Origin: Coccinella septempunctata
Lineage: Eukaryota > Arthropoda > Insecta > Coleoptera > Coccinellidae
DNA: 64,000 nt
Direction of reading: 5' to 3'
Assembly (NCBI RefSeq): GCF_907165205.1
Contig: NC_058190.1
Span: 30,159,345 to 30,223,344, forward strand
Shown here: in pieces, positions 41,703-51,061 of the stretch
Layout of the letters: each line of letters begins with the position of its first letter
Position numbering within the stretch: the stretch's first letter is position 1
Translations under genes and position numbers: made by a program
Notes under the pieces: model-generated
Database searches by the model: none
Told to the model about the DNA's origin: nothing
Seen by the model: the letters and a program-made list of their open reading frames with translations, nothing else

Positions 41703-41935
41703 AGATTACTCTGACCTGAAGTGAGACCACGTCATAATGCGTATGATCAAAATATCTAACATAGGGTTGTGTGTGGAAGCGTTCAAACATAGAGGAAGGG
41801 AAGATCTGTTGTCTCTGGGTTCAAATTGTTCTGACAATGCGTTCCCACGACACGTCAGAACAATTTGAATGCTTCCTCGCAAAATCGTATGTTGCATTTT
41901 TGAATCGTGCGTATTATGACGTGGTCCCACGTCAC
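41703..41935. repeat. Hairpin MITE in the left arm of element D
   Basis: Arms GATTACTCTGACC...GAGACCACGTCATAATGCG and the reverse near 41895-41935, with an inner exact pair TTCAAATTGTTCTGAC and GTCAGAACAATTTGAA. No ORF. Confidence 0.6.
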
Positions 41936-42105
41936 GTCAGAGTAATATGTATATTGCTTTCACATTTATTTTTGCAGTCGGTTGGCCATGAAATAATTTT
42001 CTCAAGTTTTTGTAACTAGAACGGAGTACCTAAGGTCAGCACTCATGAAATGTCGTTAATGTCATAACGCCGTTGCCACAACTTATATCAATTAATATTA
42101 CGAAA

Positions 42106-42399
42106 ATGCCGAAAGTGATTGAAAAAAGAGACAGGGTTTCAGAAAGTGCTATTTAGAATTCAGGTCCGCTCATTCAAATAGTTATACCCTGATATTCTAA
42201 AATCCACAATACGTCAGACGGTAGCGAACATATTCAATGTAAGAGAATTTATATAATGTTTCATTTGAATCTAATGGACTTATATGTCAGCTGAATATTT
42301 CCCCATCAGAATGATTGTGAATGAAGAGGATGACAAAGAATTTTTTTCTATTGGGAGACCCAAAAAAGTGGTGGCATTTGAGAATTTTATGTTTGAGTG
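42106..42399 (+). pseudogene. Possible transposase N-terminal scrap in element D
   Basis: MPKVIEKRDRVSESA at 42106 is followed out of frame by LKSTIRQTVANIFNVREF and, near 42345, IGRPKKVVAFENFMFE with a stop. The order, helical segment then a G-R-P-K-K hook, is like DNA-binding regions of Tc1/IS630-type transposases, but this is a weak resemblance. Confidence 0.3.
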
Positions 42400-42597
42400 A
42401 ATTAATGCGAAAAATTTACTACAGGATTGATTTTTCTATTTTTCATTTGACTTGTCCTATACACTGTAAATATCTCAAGGTACCAATAAATACCTAATTA
42501 GTAATTATTATTATTATATCAATGCATTGAGAGGAACAGCCACAAATAGGTACGCGCCAGTCGTCCTGCTAATTGTTTATTCATGTGAAATTTTTGT

Positions 42598-42975
42598 TCA
42601 AAGGTGAAGTTCATCTTGATTGAAACTTCCTTTAATTCCTTTTACTAATATTGATGCAAGATGATTTTCGCTGAAAAATTTAACATCCTTGTAACTATTT
42701 GTTAATTCCTTCGGGAGATACCCATTCCCAACAACTGCAACATATATGCATTTCATCTTTGGGTTAATATTTTTGAAATCTACAACTGATGTAACGTATT
42801 CAAACTTTAGCCAAAGAAGATAACGAACATTAACTCTCCTGAAGCTAGTGCATATTATGATATTATACTGATCTCTTGTATTTTCCATGCAAATAACTGG
42901 ATTTGGTATGCCTTCAATCAGTTTGTATAAACTTCAATTATGTTCGTCACATATTTTCCGAAGAGATTCGACATT
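42598..42975 (-). pseudogene. Unknown protein frame of element D
   Basis: The minus strand from MSNLFGKYVTNIIEVYTN (about 42975), after a one-base shift, continues LIEGIPNPVICMENTRDQYN, SFRRVNVRYLLWLKFEYVTS and KDVKFFSENHLASILVKGIK to a stop at 42598. The same frame recurs in the copy at 63.3-63.8 kb with other defects. I do not recognise the family. Conservation of a reading frame between two diverged copies suggests it was once a real protein. Confidence 0.5.
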
Positions 42976-43294
42976 GTGATAAAATACGTAATAACAGAAA
43001 CTTTTACGTAGAACGGGCAACATAACGTTGATTTAAAACCCAAAAATGTTTTGACAAGCGGCATAACCCCACATTTTCGTACTATACAGAGTGAAATGTG
43101 TCAAAGTTCCATGGCCAACCGACTACTAAGATAAAAGTGAATGGAGTATAGGCACCTTAAGGGGGTTGTTCCTCCAAAGCTACGCAACAGTGACACGGTT
43201 TTGTTGCTTAGAAATTGACCTGCCTGTTGCTCGGCAACAACAAGTCAACAAGACGACACGATGCTTTATGTAGCGTCAGTGGGAATGTAGTGTA

Positions 43295-44680
43295 TATGTT
43301 ACGGCTAAAGATAGGTGTGAACATAAACTTAAGATTAGCCGGCTAAACTTAGGTTTAGCTTCGGGTATTTGCTAATGTTAGTTTCTTCTATCTTTAGCCG
43401 GCTAAACTTAAGTGTAACCACATCCCATCGGCTAAAAATGTAGAAGGCTTGAGGGGCGTAAATTTTCGGCAATTAAAAGAATGTAAAGAAATAGTAATAC
43501 GAGTATAATCAAACTATTAATGCAATGCATTTTTTGTATGAATTTCACATATTTTAATAGCAGAAAAGCATTCTGTTAAGCAGTTGAGAAATTGGAGAAT
43601 GAACATATATTTGTTTCAACTGTGTCTCAATGAATTCTCATTGACGAATCTAAAAATCTAAACGCTTGATGACAAAATTCGAGACATGCTATTTTGAGTG
43701 TGAGGGAAAACTGTAGTGTTAATTATTATTTTTCATCTTGTTATTATTCATAATTTGAGGGGAATTGAATGATCAGAAGGAGATAATGAAGACAAGAATG
43801 ATGCCGCGAACTTCTTTATCAAAATACCAAAGATTTTCTAGAAAAATATAAGTAGAAGTAACCAATCTTGTTTGTAATTAACCGGACTATTTGGCTCAAA
43901 GATTAAGGAGTTAACTGTATAATCTTTGATTTGGCTGATAAGCTTTACGCACTTGTATCCCCCGGGATGATTCATCAAGGGTGGCGAAAGGCCATATTTT
44001 GGAACCCGTATATTCAATGACTCGGGAAGAAATTTTTAACAAAATCAGCTAGAGAAAGTGTTTTCAACTATGTTCATGTTCATAGTTTTTTTTTGTTTTT
44101 TTTTTGGTTTTTTTTGCGAAAGAATTGGTTGCAAAAAAATTGCAACGTTAGAAACTATAGTTCCTATTTCGTAATTTTTCCATAAACCCAATTATTGAAT
44201 GGCAGGGAAAATATACTTTTGTTTACGGAAAAATTTTTCTATGTCCAATATCTCATTTTCTTGTGGGTTCATATTATGGTTTTTCACAAATTAGGCTCGG
44301 TTTGAAGAGCATTAATCTCCTAAACAGATAAAAATAACTCGTTAAATCTTGAATTGAAAACCCATAGGCGTTATGTAATACAACCCGAATACATTCGATG
44401 CTCTTTTGCATATTTCAATTCTAAAAATTTAAACAAAAAAGTGGCCATGTGCGTTCGTCCTCTCCCATCCGACCATTCTTGAGACATCACCTCTCCGCAT
44501 GTCCATCGAATACACTTTTAGCCGTTCCGTTTTGGGTAATGTGCACATTAGCCGGCTAAAGATGAAATGCCCTGACGCAGATGAATATTTTATCGAACTT
44601 TAGCCGATCCTCGAATATAAACCTAAGTTTAGCCGGCTAATCTTAAGTTTATGCTCACACCTATCTTTAGCCGTAACATA
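43295..44680. mobile_element. Foldback element E (1.39 kb, GGCTAAA-rich arms)
   Basis: Ends TATGTTACGGCTAAAGATAG with TA on both sides; arms of over 70 bp contain AACTTAAGATTAGCCGGCTA and TAGCCGGCTAAACTTA repeated several times. No transposase. A 32-bp micro-palindrome sits inside at 43897. Confidence 0.72.
43897..43928. mobile_element. 32-bp micro-palindrome insertion
   Basis: CAAAGATTAAGGAGTTAA and TTAACTGTATAATCTTTG overlap in the middle. Exact 8-bp duplication ATTTGGCT at 43889-43896 and 43929-43936. It lies inside foldback element E, so it is younger than that copy. Confidence 0.87.
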
Positions 44681-44932
44681 TATAATAGAAAATATGGGAT
44701 GAACACGAAAGATACACGCTGGCGATATCGGATCGTTGTCGCGTTGCGTTGCTTTGCTGACATGGCACATACATGACAAAGGCGATGCGTAATTTTTAGT
44801 TTGAACTGAAAACGACATATTTCACGCAACTGACATTTCACTCAGATGTAAGATATCTGAAAATTATGTATCGCCTATGTCATGTATGTGCCATGTCAGT
44901 GCTATGCTACTTTGGGGGCGCTCCCCCTAAGA

Positions 44933-45938
44933 GGTAAGAGGGGAAGTGATGGAAGCGTAAAGCGCATGGGTAGGAGTCTGGAGAAAACAGTCTCGCTTAT
45001 TGCCGAACATGAGAAATCAATTATAATTTCAATAGTTTCAGGTGGGTATTTGAGCCAAAGATTATAGAGTTAACTCTATTGCTATTTTATTCACATGTGT
45101 AACAATACCTACCTTTAGAGATTTCCTATAGGTCACAGACAAAATCTAGTTTCCAATCAGACAATTATTGGAATATGTAGTTACATATTATATTTTTTCA
45201 TATTGATTTCATAAGTAATTTTTTGGTTGTTTGTTCATCCTCGAACACACTTTACATAATGCTATTTTATTTCATTGTAGCCAGAGGAAGATGGAATATA
45301 GTCTCCGTAACGTTGTTCTAGGAATCCGAGTGATTCGTTGATTCCTGAAACTGCAATTTGTCGTCTAGGTGTATGGGAAAGAAAGAGAATAGCTCGTCAG
45401 AATTTCTAGATTCAATGATTTCTTCCCCGATCCCGATGATGATTATGAAAAGTAATGCGAAATACTGATTAAATTCCAAACGTAGGTACCCACACAAATA
45501 AGACGAGCCTCTGACTGTTTTAATCAAAAATTCACTTTGGCAAATAGAGCTCATATGTGGTTTTACCCATCAAAAACAGGATAAAATCTCATTCATGGAA
45601 TTTGAGTATGATATTTTCGAAAACCCATATGAAATGATTTTAATGATCCTACTACATATATTAAATTCGACAACATCAATATTGTAACTATATGCATGTG
45701 TAATGAATCTTTAGAAGTGGTAATTTATAAATATTTAATATTAAAAGCTACATTTACCTACTCAATGAAAATATCATTACCTATATGCTATGCATAATAT
45801 GCATACCACTTCATTACATAAATCACCTATGCAAATGATTCACTAATAAATCAATAATTTCATCGTTTTGTGCAATCCATATAAATCATGATTATTCGAT
45901 CTACAAAATGCTATAAGAAAGCGTGCTTTTCCGATATT
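44933..45938. other. Spacer downstream of GPx3
   Basis: No gene seen. At 45057 a CAAAGATTATAGAGTTAACT palindrome core occurs without a matching 8-bp duplication; it is probably a decayed or truncated micro-insertion. Confidence 0.4.
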
Positions 45939-46472
45939 CTACCAATATTTCTCAAGCGATTCTAATAGTTCTTTTGGACTAGTGTTTGGTCCATGTCTCT
46001 CCACAGGCTGGCCATCTTTATCGATAATGAATTTGGTGAAGTTCCATTTGATGAAATCACCCAAAACACCCCCCTGCTTCAATTTCAGGTATTTCCAAAG
46101 TGGACTTCCATCGCTTCCATTTACATTCACCTTTTCGAAAACATCAAAATTAACGTTTTTAGATTTGATGAAATTTATAATCTCTGCTTTATCCCCTGGC
46201 TCTTGGCCAGCAAACTGGTTACAGGGAAATGCCAGAATTCGCAGTCCTTTCGACTCAGAATATTTATCGTAGATTTCCACAAGTTCTTCATAATGATTTT
46301 TCGTGAATCCACACTCTGAGGCTACGTTGACAATGATACATACATGTCCTCTATATTTTTCCAAAGATACTGGTTCGCCATTGATGTCATTAACGGTGAA
46401 TTCGTAAATTGATTTCGCATTTTTATAGTTAACAGGCTCTTCAGACATCTTCCGACGAAAAGTTTTCAACAA
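45939..46472 (-). CDS. Glutathione peroxidase lacking the resolving cysteine (GPx3)
   Basis: 177 residues with a short basic N-terminus (MLKTFRRKMS) that may be a weak targeting signal; translation could instead start at Met9. Peroxidatic Cys54 sits in NVASECGFT (Glu replaces the usual Lys before Cys), with Gln90 in GQEPG and the WNFTKF motif intact. Where GPx1 and GPx2 have the resolving cysteine (NDEICEF, DQICEF) this protein has AEIINF: isoleucine 99. It should therefore not form the intramolecular disulfide used for thioredoxin recycling in Cys-type PHGPx, unless another Cys serves. No stop or frameshift, so it is not an obvious pseudogene. Confidence 0.9.
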   Translation of the reverse strand: MLKTFRRKMSEEPVNYKNAKSIYEFTVNDINGEPVSLEKYRGHVCIIVNVASECGFTKNHYEELVEIYDKYSESKGLRILAFPCNQFAGQEPGDKAEIINFIKSKNVNFDVFEKVNVNGSDGSPLWKYLKLKQGGVLGDFIKWNFTKFIIDKDGQPVERHGPNTSPKELLESLEKYW

Positions 46473-48405
46473 ATCAAAATTTTATCGTTATAATATTTGA
46501 TCGACCCTTATTCGAAGAAAGGATCTACAAAAGTGAGTTATTGTTGGTCTAAAATTACTGAATGTTAACTAAAATGGTCCCATGCGCAGAAAAGGTTTAT
46601 TATTTATTTAGTGGTGTAGGTGAAACACTTGGGAAGTAAGGAATAAAATAGCAGGTGTATTGATCAATGATTGCTAACGCAATTTGAATAAATGGTTTCC
46701 TATTACCAGCATCAGCATAAATGTCCGTTATTTTCTAACAAAATAAATACAATTATACGAGAACTTTATCATTGTTCTGGATCGAAGTAATCGTCAGAAT
46801 TATTCTATTTCAAGCTGAGCATGTGTGAGTATATTTATTCAAAAGGAAAAAGAATAAAATTATCATTAAAAGGTTCAAAATTATTAAGGCGGAATTCAAT
46901 AATTCAAATTAAATAATGAGTGAGAAAATGATATTGAGACGCATAACACCTTTCGATTTGCCATTATGCGTCTGAGTATCATTTACTCATTATCCAAATA
47001 ATATAATACCAAAATTTCAGCCTTCCTGGTTTCTTGACACTTTTGCAATCATTTACTTCTTAAGTGCCCTGTCTGATGATCATGTAGTATATTGAGACTT
47101 TGAGGACATTAGCCCTCTTTTAGTATGCCAATTTCATGTTTGACTCTTGAATATCCCATTCCCAATATTATAATATTAAAATTTCAGCCCACCTGAAATG
47201 GTTTGAAATTTAACTTTTTCATGAAAAATTATAAAAATGAATCTTCCTGAACTAACTGCAAATCAATTATTTTTACCTATAATGTTGCGCTGCGCTAAGG
47301 CGCAGACTAATAGGTGAAGGTACGTTTACGAGAAAAATTCAAATTCCCACGAAACCGAAAAACTTTTCACAGTTTGTGTTTACAACATTGCTACGTTGCC
47401 GATGCATTACCGATTTATTCCAATCGTTTGGGTTTGGATGTTTTCGATTAATTTTCGAATAATCATAGTTTATCACAATCAGTGTGTTGTGATTTGCATT
47501 AATTTAATTTCCATATGTGTATCTTGTGTTCCCTGTGTGCATTTATGTATAATATATTTTGTCCCAGAAAAGAGTACAGTTATCCTATATATTTGCTCAT
47601 TCCAAACTGGAAACAACAATTCGGAAAAATTGTTCCAATAATGGAATAATGAAACATCTGAACGCAACTGTAGACCGGATTCGGGATCATTGTCTCTCGT
47701 CAGTACAGTGTAGTGCTGAATATTCCGAGCGGAGGACATAGTTTTAAACTAAATCGGGTTGACATTTTGAGAAATTCTCATCACGATACGCCATCTGTCT
47801 CGCAAAGACTTAAGCAAAACCTCACTTTGTCTGCAGACTCCTACATCAATTCATAGCTCCATAATTTAACTACTACCTACTACTTTGATTATAGTATAAC
47901 TACTAATTACTACCTTGTTTATATAACTATAAACAAAGCGCTACTACCTATAGTCATCGAATGTTCGTCAAGCGACCGCAGACGAGTCAATAGGGTTCGC
48001 TCGCCAGACCACATTCGGTTGGGAAGTACTCTGTGTACTCCATTATCATTATCATTGCTCATTATCCCTTGTGTTGCAAGAACGAAAGTTCTCAATCAGC
48101 ATCTGGGACAATGGACCAATCCATTCAGCTCGATTGTAACGTGACCCTACATCCCAGATATAGCGGATATGCATTACTAAACTCATTTTTTAAGTAAAAA
48201 GGTTTATCGCTCCGACTAAAAATGATAACCAAATTAAAGTGAAATGGGATTGAACAATTATGAGGACTGTACAAGTAAAAATTATGTTTCGTATTGTGAA
48301 CACTTACATGTAAAACCCTATAATTGAACCTTTGGTTTTACGATGGAATTACGGATTCCGTTCATTGTGAATGGCCATTAAGCTGCATCCACATTATGCC
48401 GCTGT
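46473..48405. other. Gene-poor stretch
   Basis: The only structure seen is an ~80-bp hairpin at 46914-46993 (ATAATGAGTGAG...CTCATTAT arms with GACGCATA/TATGCGTC). No gene supported. Confidence 0.45.
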
Positions 48406-48423
48406 GTGCCGAGCAGAGATATA

Positions 48424-50353
48424 CAGGCTGAGCTTTTTAAAACGAAACAGACGAGATAAAGGGCGGAATAAATTTATTTCGAAAAAATGCTCGGACACGT
48501 CGATTTTGTTTCGAGGGGGACCACTTTTAAGGTGAAATTCACAACTATATATTTTGAATAGGAAAGATAGGGTGAGTGATACCTCATTTGAAAGGCCCTT
48601 TTATCCTGAATTCAGCGTAGGTATTAATTTTTTTCTCATTTAATGCATTCGTTTTCGAGATTTTCAATTTTGAATTTCGTACAGTACCAGTCATTCCGCT
48701 ATACCATGCTATGTGAAATCATCAATGATTTGACAAATTCATTCTGAGGTTACGATGGTAACCGTTAATTGTGAACAGTGGACAACGAAATAATTATTAT
48801 AAGTTATTACTTTCTTCAACAATTAAGGTGAAAATGGTTTATCCTTTGGTAGAAAAAATTGAAATTATTTCTTAATTTTTCAAGAATTAATAACGAATGC
48901 GGGAATCGTAGAGGAGCTTTATTCAATCGATTGCAGCCAGAAAAGCGCAGAAAGTACGTTTTAGAACTTGTGAAAAAATTTCAGTAAACTGGATCAGTGG
49001 CCAATAAGATGAAAAATCTCAACTGTGAGAACCGTGTAAGTAATGAAGATGATGTTACTGAAATTCTAGGAGAAGTTACGGCTGATCCGACCTTGAGCAC
49101 GAGAAAACTGGCCGATATCACAAATATTAGTGGAACGGTTATTCGAAAAATTCTGAAACGTAACAAATTTTACCGTTATAAAATTCATCGCATTCATGAA
49201 TTGAATGAAGATGATTTTGATCGACGTCAAGAATTTTGTGAGAATATGGCTGATCGTATAGCGGCCGATAAAAACTTTCTTTTCAACATCTGTTTCTCTG
49301 ACGAATGTACCTTTTTCGTCAATTCAACTTTTAACCGCCAAAATTGTCGATATTGGTCAGATGGGAATCCAAGGATTTTTCATGAAGTCCATACTCAAAC
49401 ACCAGAAAAATTGAATGTATGGATTGGTATTTATGGTGATCGACTCATTGGGCCAATCTTTATCGATGGAAATCTAACAGGTGAAAAATATTTACAATTG
49501 CTGGAAAATATAATATACCCTTTAATTGTGGATATTATCGAAAATGACGATCGTTATTTGGATGATCATTTTATGTTCCAACAAGATGGGGCGCCTCCTC
49601 ACCATGCTGGAGAAGTGCGAAAATTCTTGGACATTCATTTTGATATTATTTTCAATTGACTCATATTCATTGTTAAAATTTTAATAACTTTATATTCACT
49701 TTGTTTTCTTTTACTGTTTCTAACATAAAATTAAAATCCATAAACCTTTCTACCCTCATTGTTGATGAAGGAAATGAACATTACTTTGATGTCTGGGGTG
49801 GAATTTCATCAAATCTACAGAATAAATGAATAATCAATTCACTTGATTTACGGCCGTCTTCAATAAACCTATCTATCCATAGTTTCGCTTCCTGACGATT
49901 AGTAACCATTGGTAACAATTCTAAAATATATCTACAGATAGATCATAGAAACGAAATCACATGCATTTTCTATCTTCAGTAACTGAAACAATGGATAGAT
50001 AGGATTATTGAAAACGGCCGTTAGACAGCTTTCTTGATGACAATACCATAGTTGGTTCAAATTCAAATGTCAATATTTCAAGAATCAATGAATCAAATGA
50101 AGAAAAAACCAATATGCTGAACTCAGGATGAAAAAAACCTTCTGAATGAGGTGAAATTAACCCCATACCCCATCATCCTCATTGAAAATTTAAGGGTTGT
50201 TGTTCTAACACTAGGGCTTGAAGCGATATAGTTGTGAATTTTACCTTAAAAGTTGTCCCCCTCGAAACAAAAATCGACGTGTCCGAGTATTTTTTCGAAA
50301 TAAATTTATTCCGCCCGTTATCTCGTCTGTTTCGTTTTAAAAAGCCCATCCTG
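48424..50353 (+). mobile_element. mariner/Tc1-like element with ~130-bp inverted ends
   Basis: Ends CAGGCTGAGCTTTTTAAAAC and near complement; arms include GCGGAATAAATTTATTTCGA and GACACGTCGATTTTGTTTCG. TA on both sides. The transposase is truncated before the third catalytic residue. Confidence 0.85.
48838..49659 (+). pseudogene. mariner/Tc1-like transposase, truncated
   Basis: The N-terminal part reads MVYPLVEKIEII, stop(s), then GNRRGALFNRLQPEKRRKY in shifting frames. From 48997 the frame is open for 220 codons: a second helix-turn-helix (LADITNISGTVIRKILKRNK), the first catalytic Asp in ICFSDECTFFVN, GNPRIFHEVHTQTPEKLNVW, and the second Asp in MFQQDGAPPHHAGEVRKFLD. It stops at 49657-49659 before the expected W-P-P-R-S-P-D segment, so it lacks the third acidic residue. 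A relative is at 59300-59500. Confidence 0.82.
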
Positions 50354-50389
50354 TATCTCTGGTGCCGAGCGGCATTGAATACTTCACTG

Positions 50390-50428
50390 CAAAGATTATA
50401 GAGTTATAACATAACTCTATAATCTTTG
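50390..50428. mobile_element. 39-bp micro-palindrome insertion
   Basis: CAAAGATTATAGAGTTAT and its exact complement around AAC. Exact 8-bp duplication CTTCACTG at 50382-50389 and 50429-50436. It is the clearest case of terminus-only structure: two copies of the THAP transposon end and a 3-base loop. Confidence 0.92.
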
Positions 50429-50484
50429 CTTCACTGTATTTCGATGAGATGTGTTTTGATTTTTGGGCGTCCCTATGTAGTAGA

Positions 50485-50507
50485 CAGAGATATATTCTAT
50501 ATCTCTG
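50485..50507. mobile_element. 23-bp micro-palindrome insertion
   Basis: CAGAGATATA, TTC, TATATCTCTG. Exact 8-bp duplication GTAGTAGA at 50477-50484 and 50508-50515. Same family as the 14-bp insert at 48414. Confidence 0.9.
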
Positions 50508-50662
50508 GTAGTAGATCACCGATATTTATGCAGAGTACTCTATGCCAAAGATCACAGAAACAAATTTCATCATCATGTCTATGTCCATAAGAAATCTAGG
50601 TTAGAAACAGTTTGACATTTGTCCACGTGAGTTTTGAATTCGAACTTCCACCAAAGTTCCAC

Positions 50663-50680
50663 CAAAGAGGTTCCTCTTTG
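50663..50680. mobile_element. 18-bp micro-palindrome insertion
   Basis: CAAAGAGGTTCCTCTTTG, flanked by GTTCCAC on both sides (7 exact bases; an eighth differs). Lies about 380 bp before the NOP9 start codon. Confidence 0.7.
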
Positions 50681-51061
50681 GTTCCACAAACATTACAAAT
50701 ACAAATAGGACTTATGCAGCGACTGATAGTATCTAGTGAAAGAGATATCCAACCAGTTGAAGAAGTTAATTCTTTTCGTTTATCTGTCTTTTTATTGTAA
50801 GTAGCCAGTTTTGTATTATATTGTGTTATGAGAAATTTTGATCTTTCAATTCCTTTAGCTTAGCATAATGACCAAGAGGTATTTGGATTTGGATTCCTCT
50901 CATGGCTCTGCAGATATCCTCTCTTTTAAATTATTTTAGAACATAACATTTCCTTAATGTTGAAACTAAGATTGTATACAATCAAGAGTAACTTAATCAA
51001 CATTCTTAATTTTAGGCGATATTCGAAATAATTGGGGACGTTCTGAATTCTTGACATCAGA

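Larger units (their letters stand above)
41686..43158. mobile_element. TIR transposon D, copy 1 (1.5 kb)
   Basis: Outer ends AAGGTGCCTACAC and the complement of AAGGTGCCTATAC; further in, both arms have TTCAC-TTTAT-x-TT...GTCGGTTGGCCATG. A diverged inverted copy starts near 63250. A 230-bp hairpin repeat (41703-41935) is inserted in the left arm. The interior holds a plus-strand transposase-like scrap (from 42106) and a minus-strand reading frame (42598-42975) shared with the other copy. The superfamily could not be named. Confidence 0.65.
43158..44932. repeat. Outer inverted pair around foldback element E
   Basis: CTTAAGGGGG...CCTCCAAAGCTACGCAACAGTG at the left and the complement of CTTAGGGGGAGCGCCCCCAA...AGTAGCATAGCACTG at the right suggest an element that hosts foldback E. 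Matching is imperfect (indels). The right part overlaps a hairpin (44745-44906) with TGACATGGCACATACATGAC in both arms. Confidence 0.45.
48406..50369. mobile_element. 14-bp micro-palindrome split by a mariner-like element
   Basis: GTGCCGAG (48406-48413) and GTGCCGAG (50362-50369) bracket CAGAGATA at the left and TATCTCTG at the right. Without the mariner and its duplicated TA the insert is CAGAGATATCTCTG, a perfect 14-bp palindrome with an 8-bp duplication. The mariner landed on its central TA. Confidence 0.82.
50370..51061. other. Upstream region of NOP9 with three micro-insertions
   Basis: Holds the insertions at 50390, 50485 and 50663. The stretch 50690-50800 ends in TTTATTGTAAGTAGC and could be a 5' untranslated exon of NOP9; not proven. 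Confidence 0.4.

Noticed and set aside
45057..45080. CAAAGATTATAGAGTTAACTCTA palindrome core
   Set aside because: It has the THAP-element end but no matching 8-bp flanks; may be decayed or truncated.
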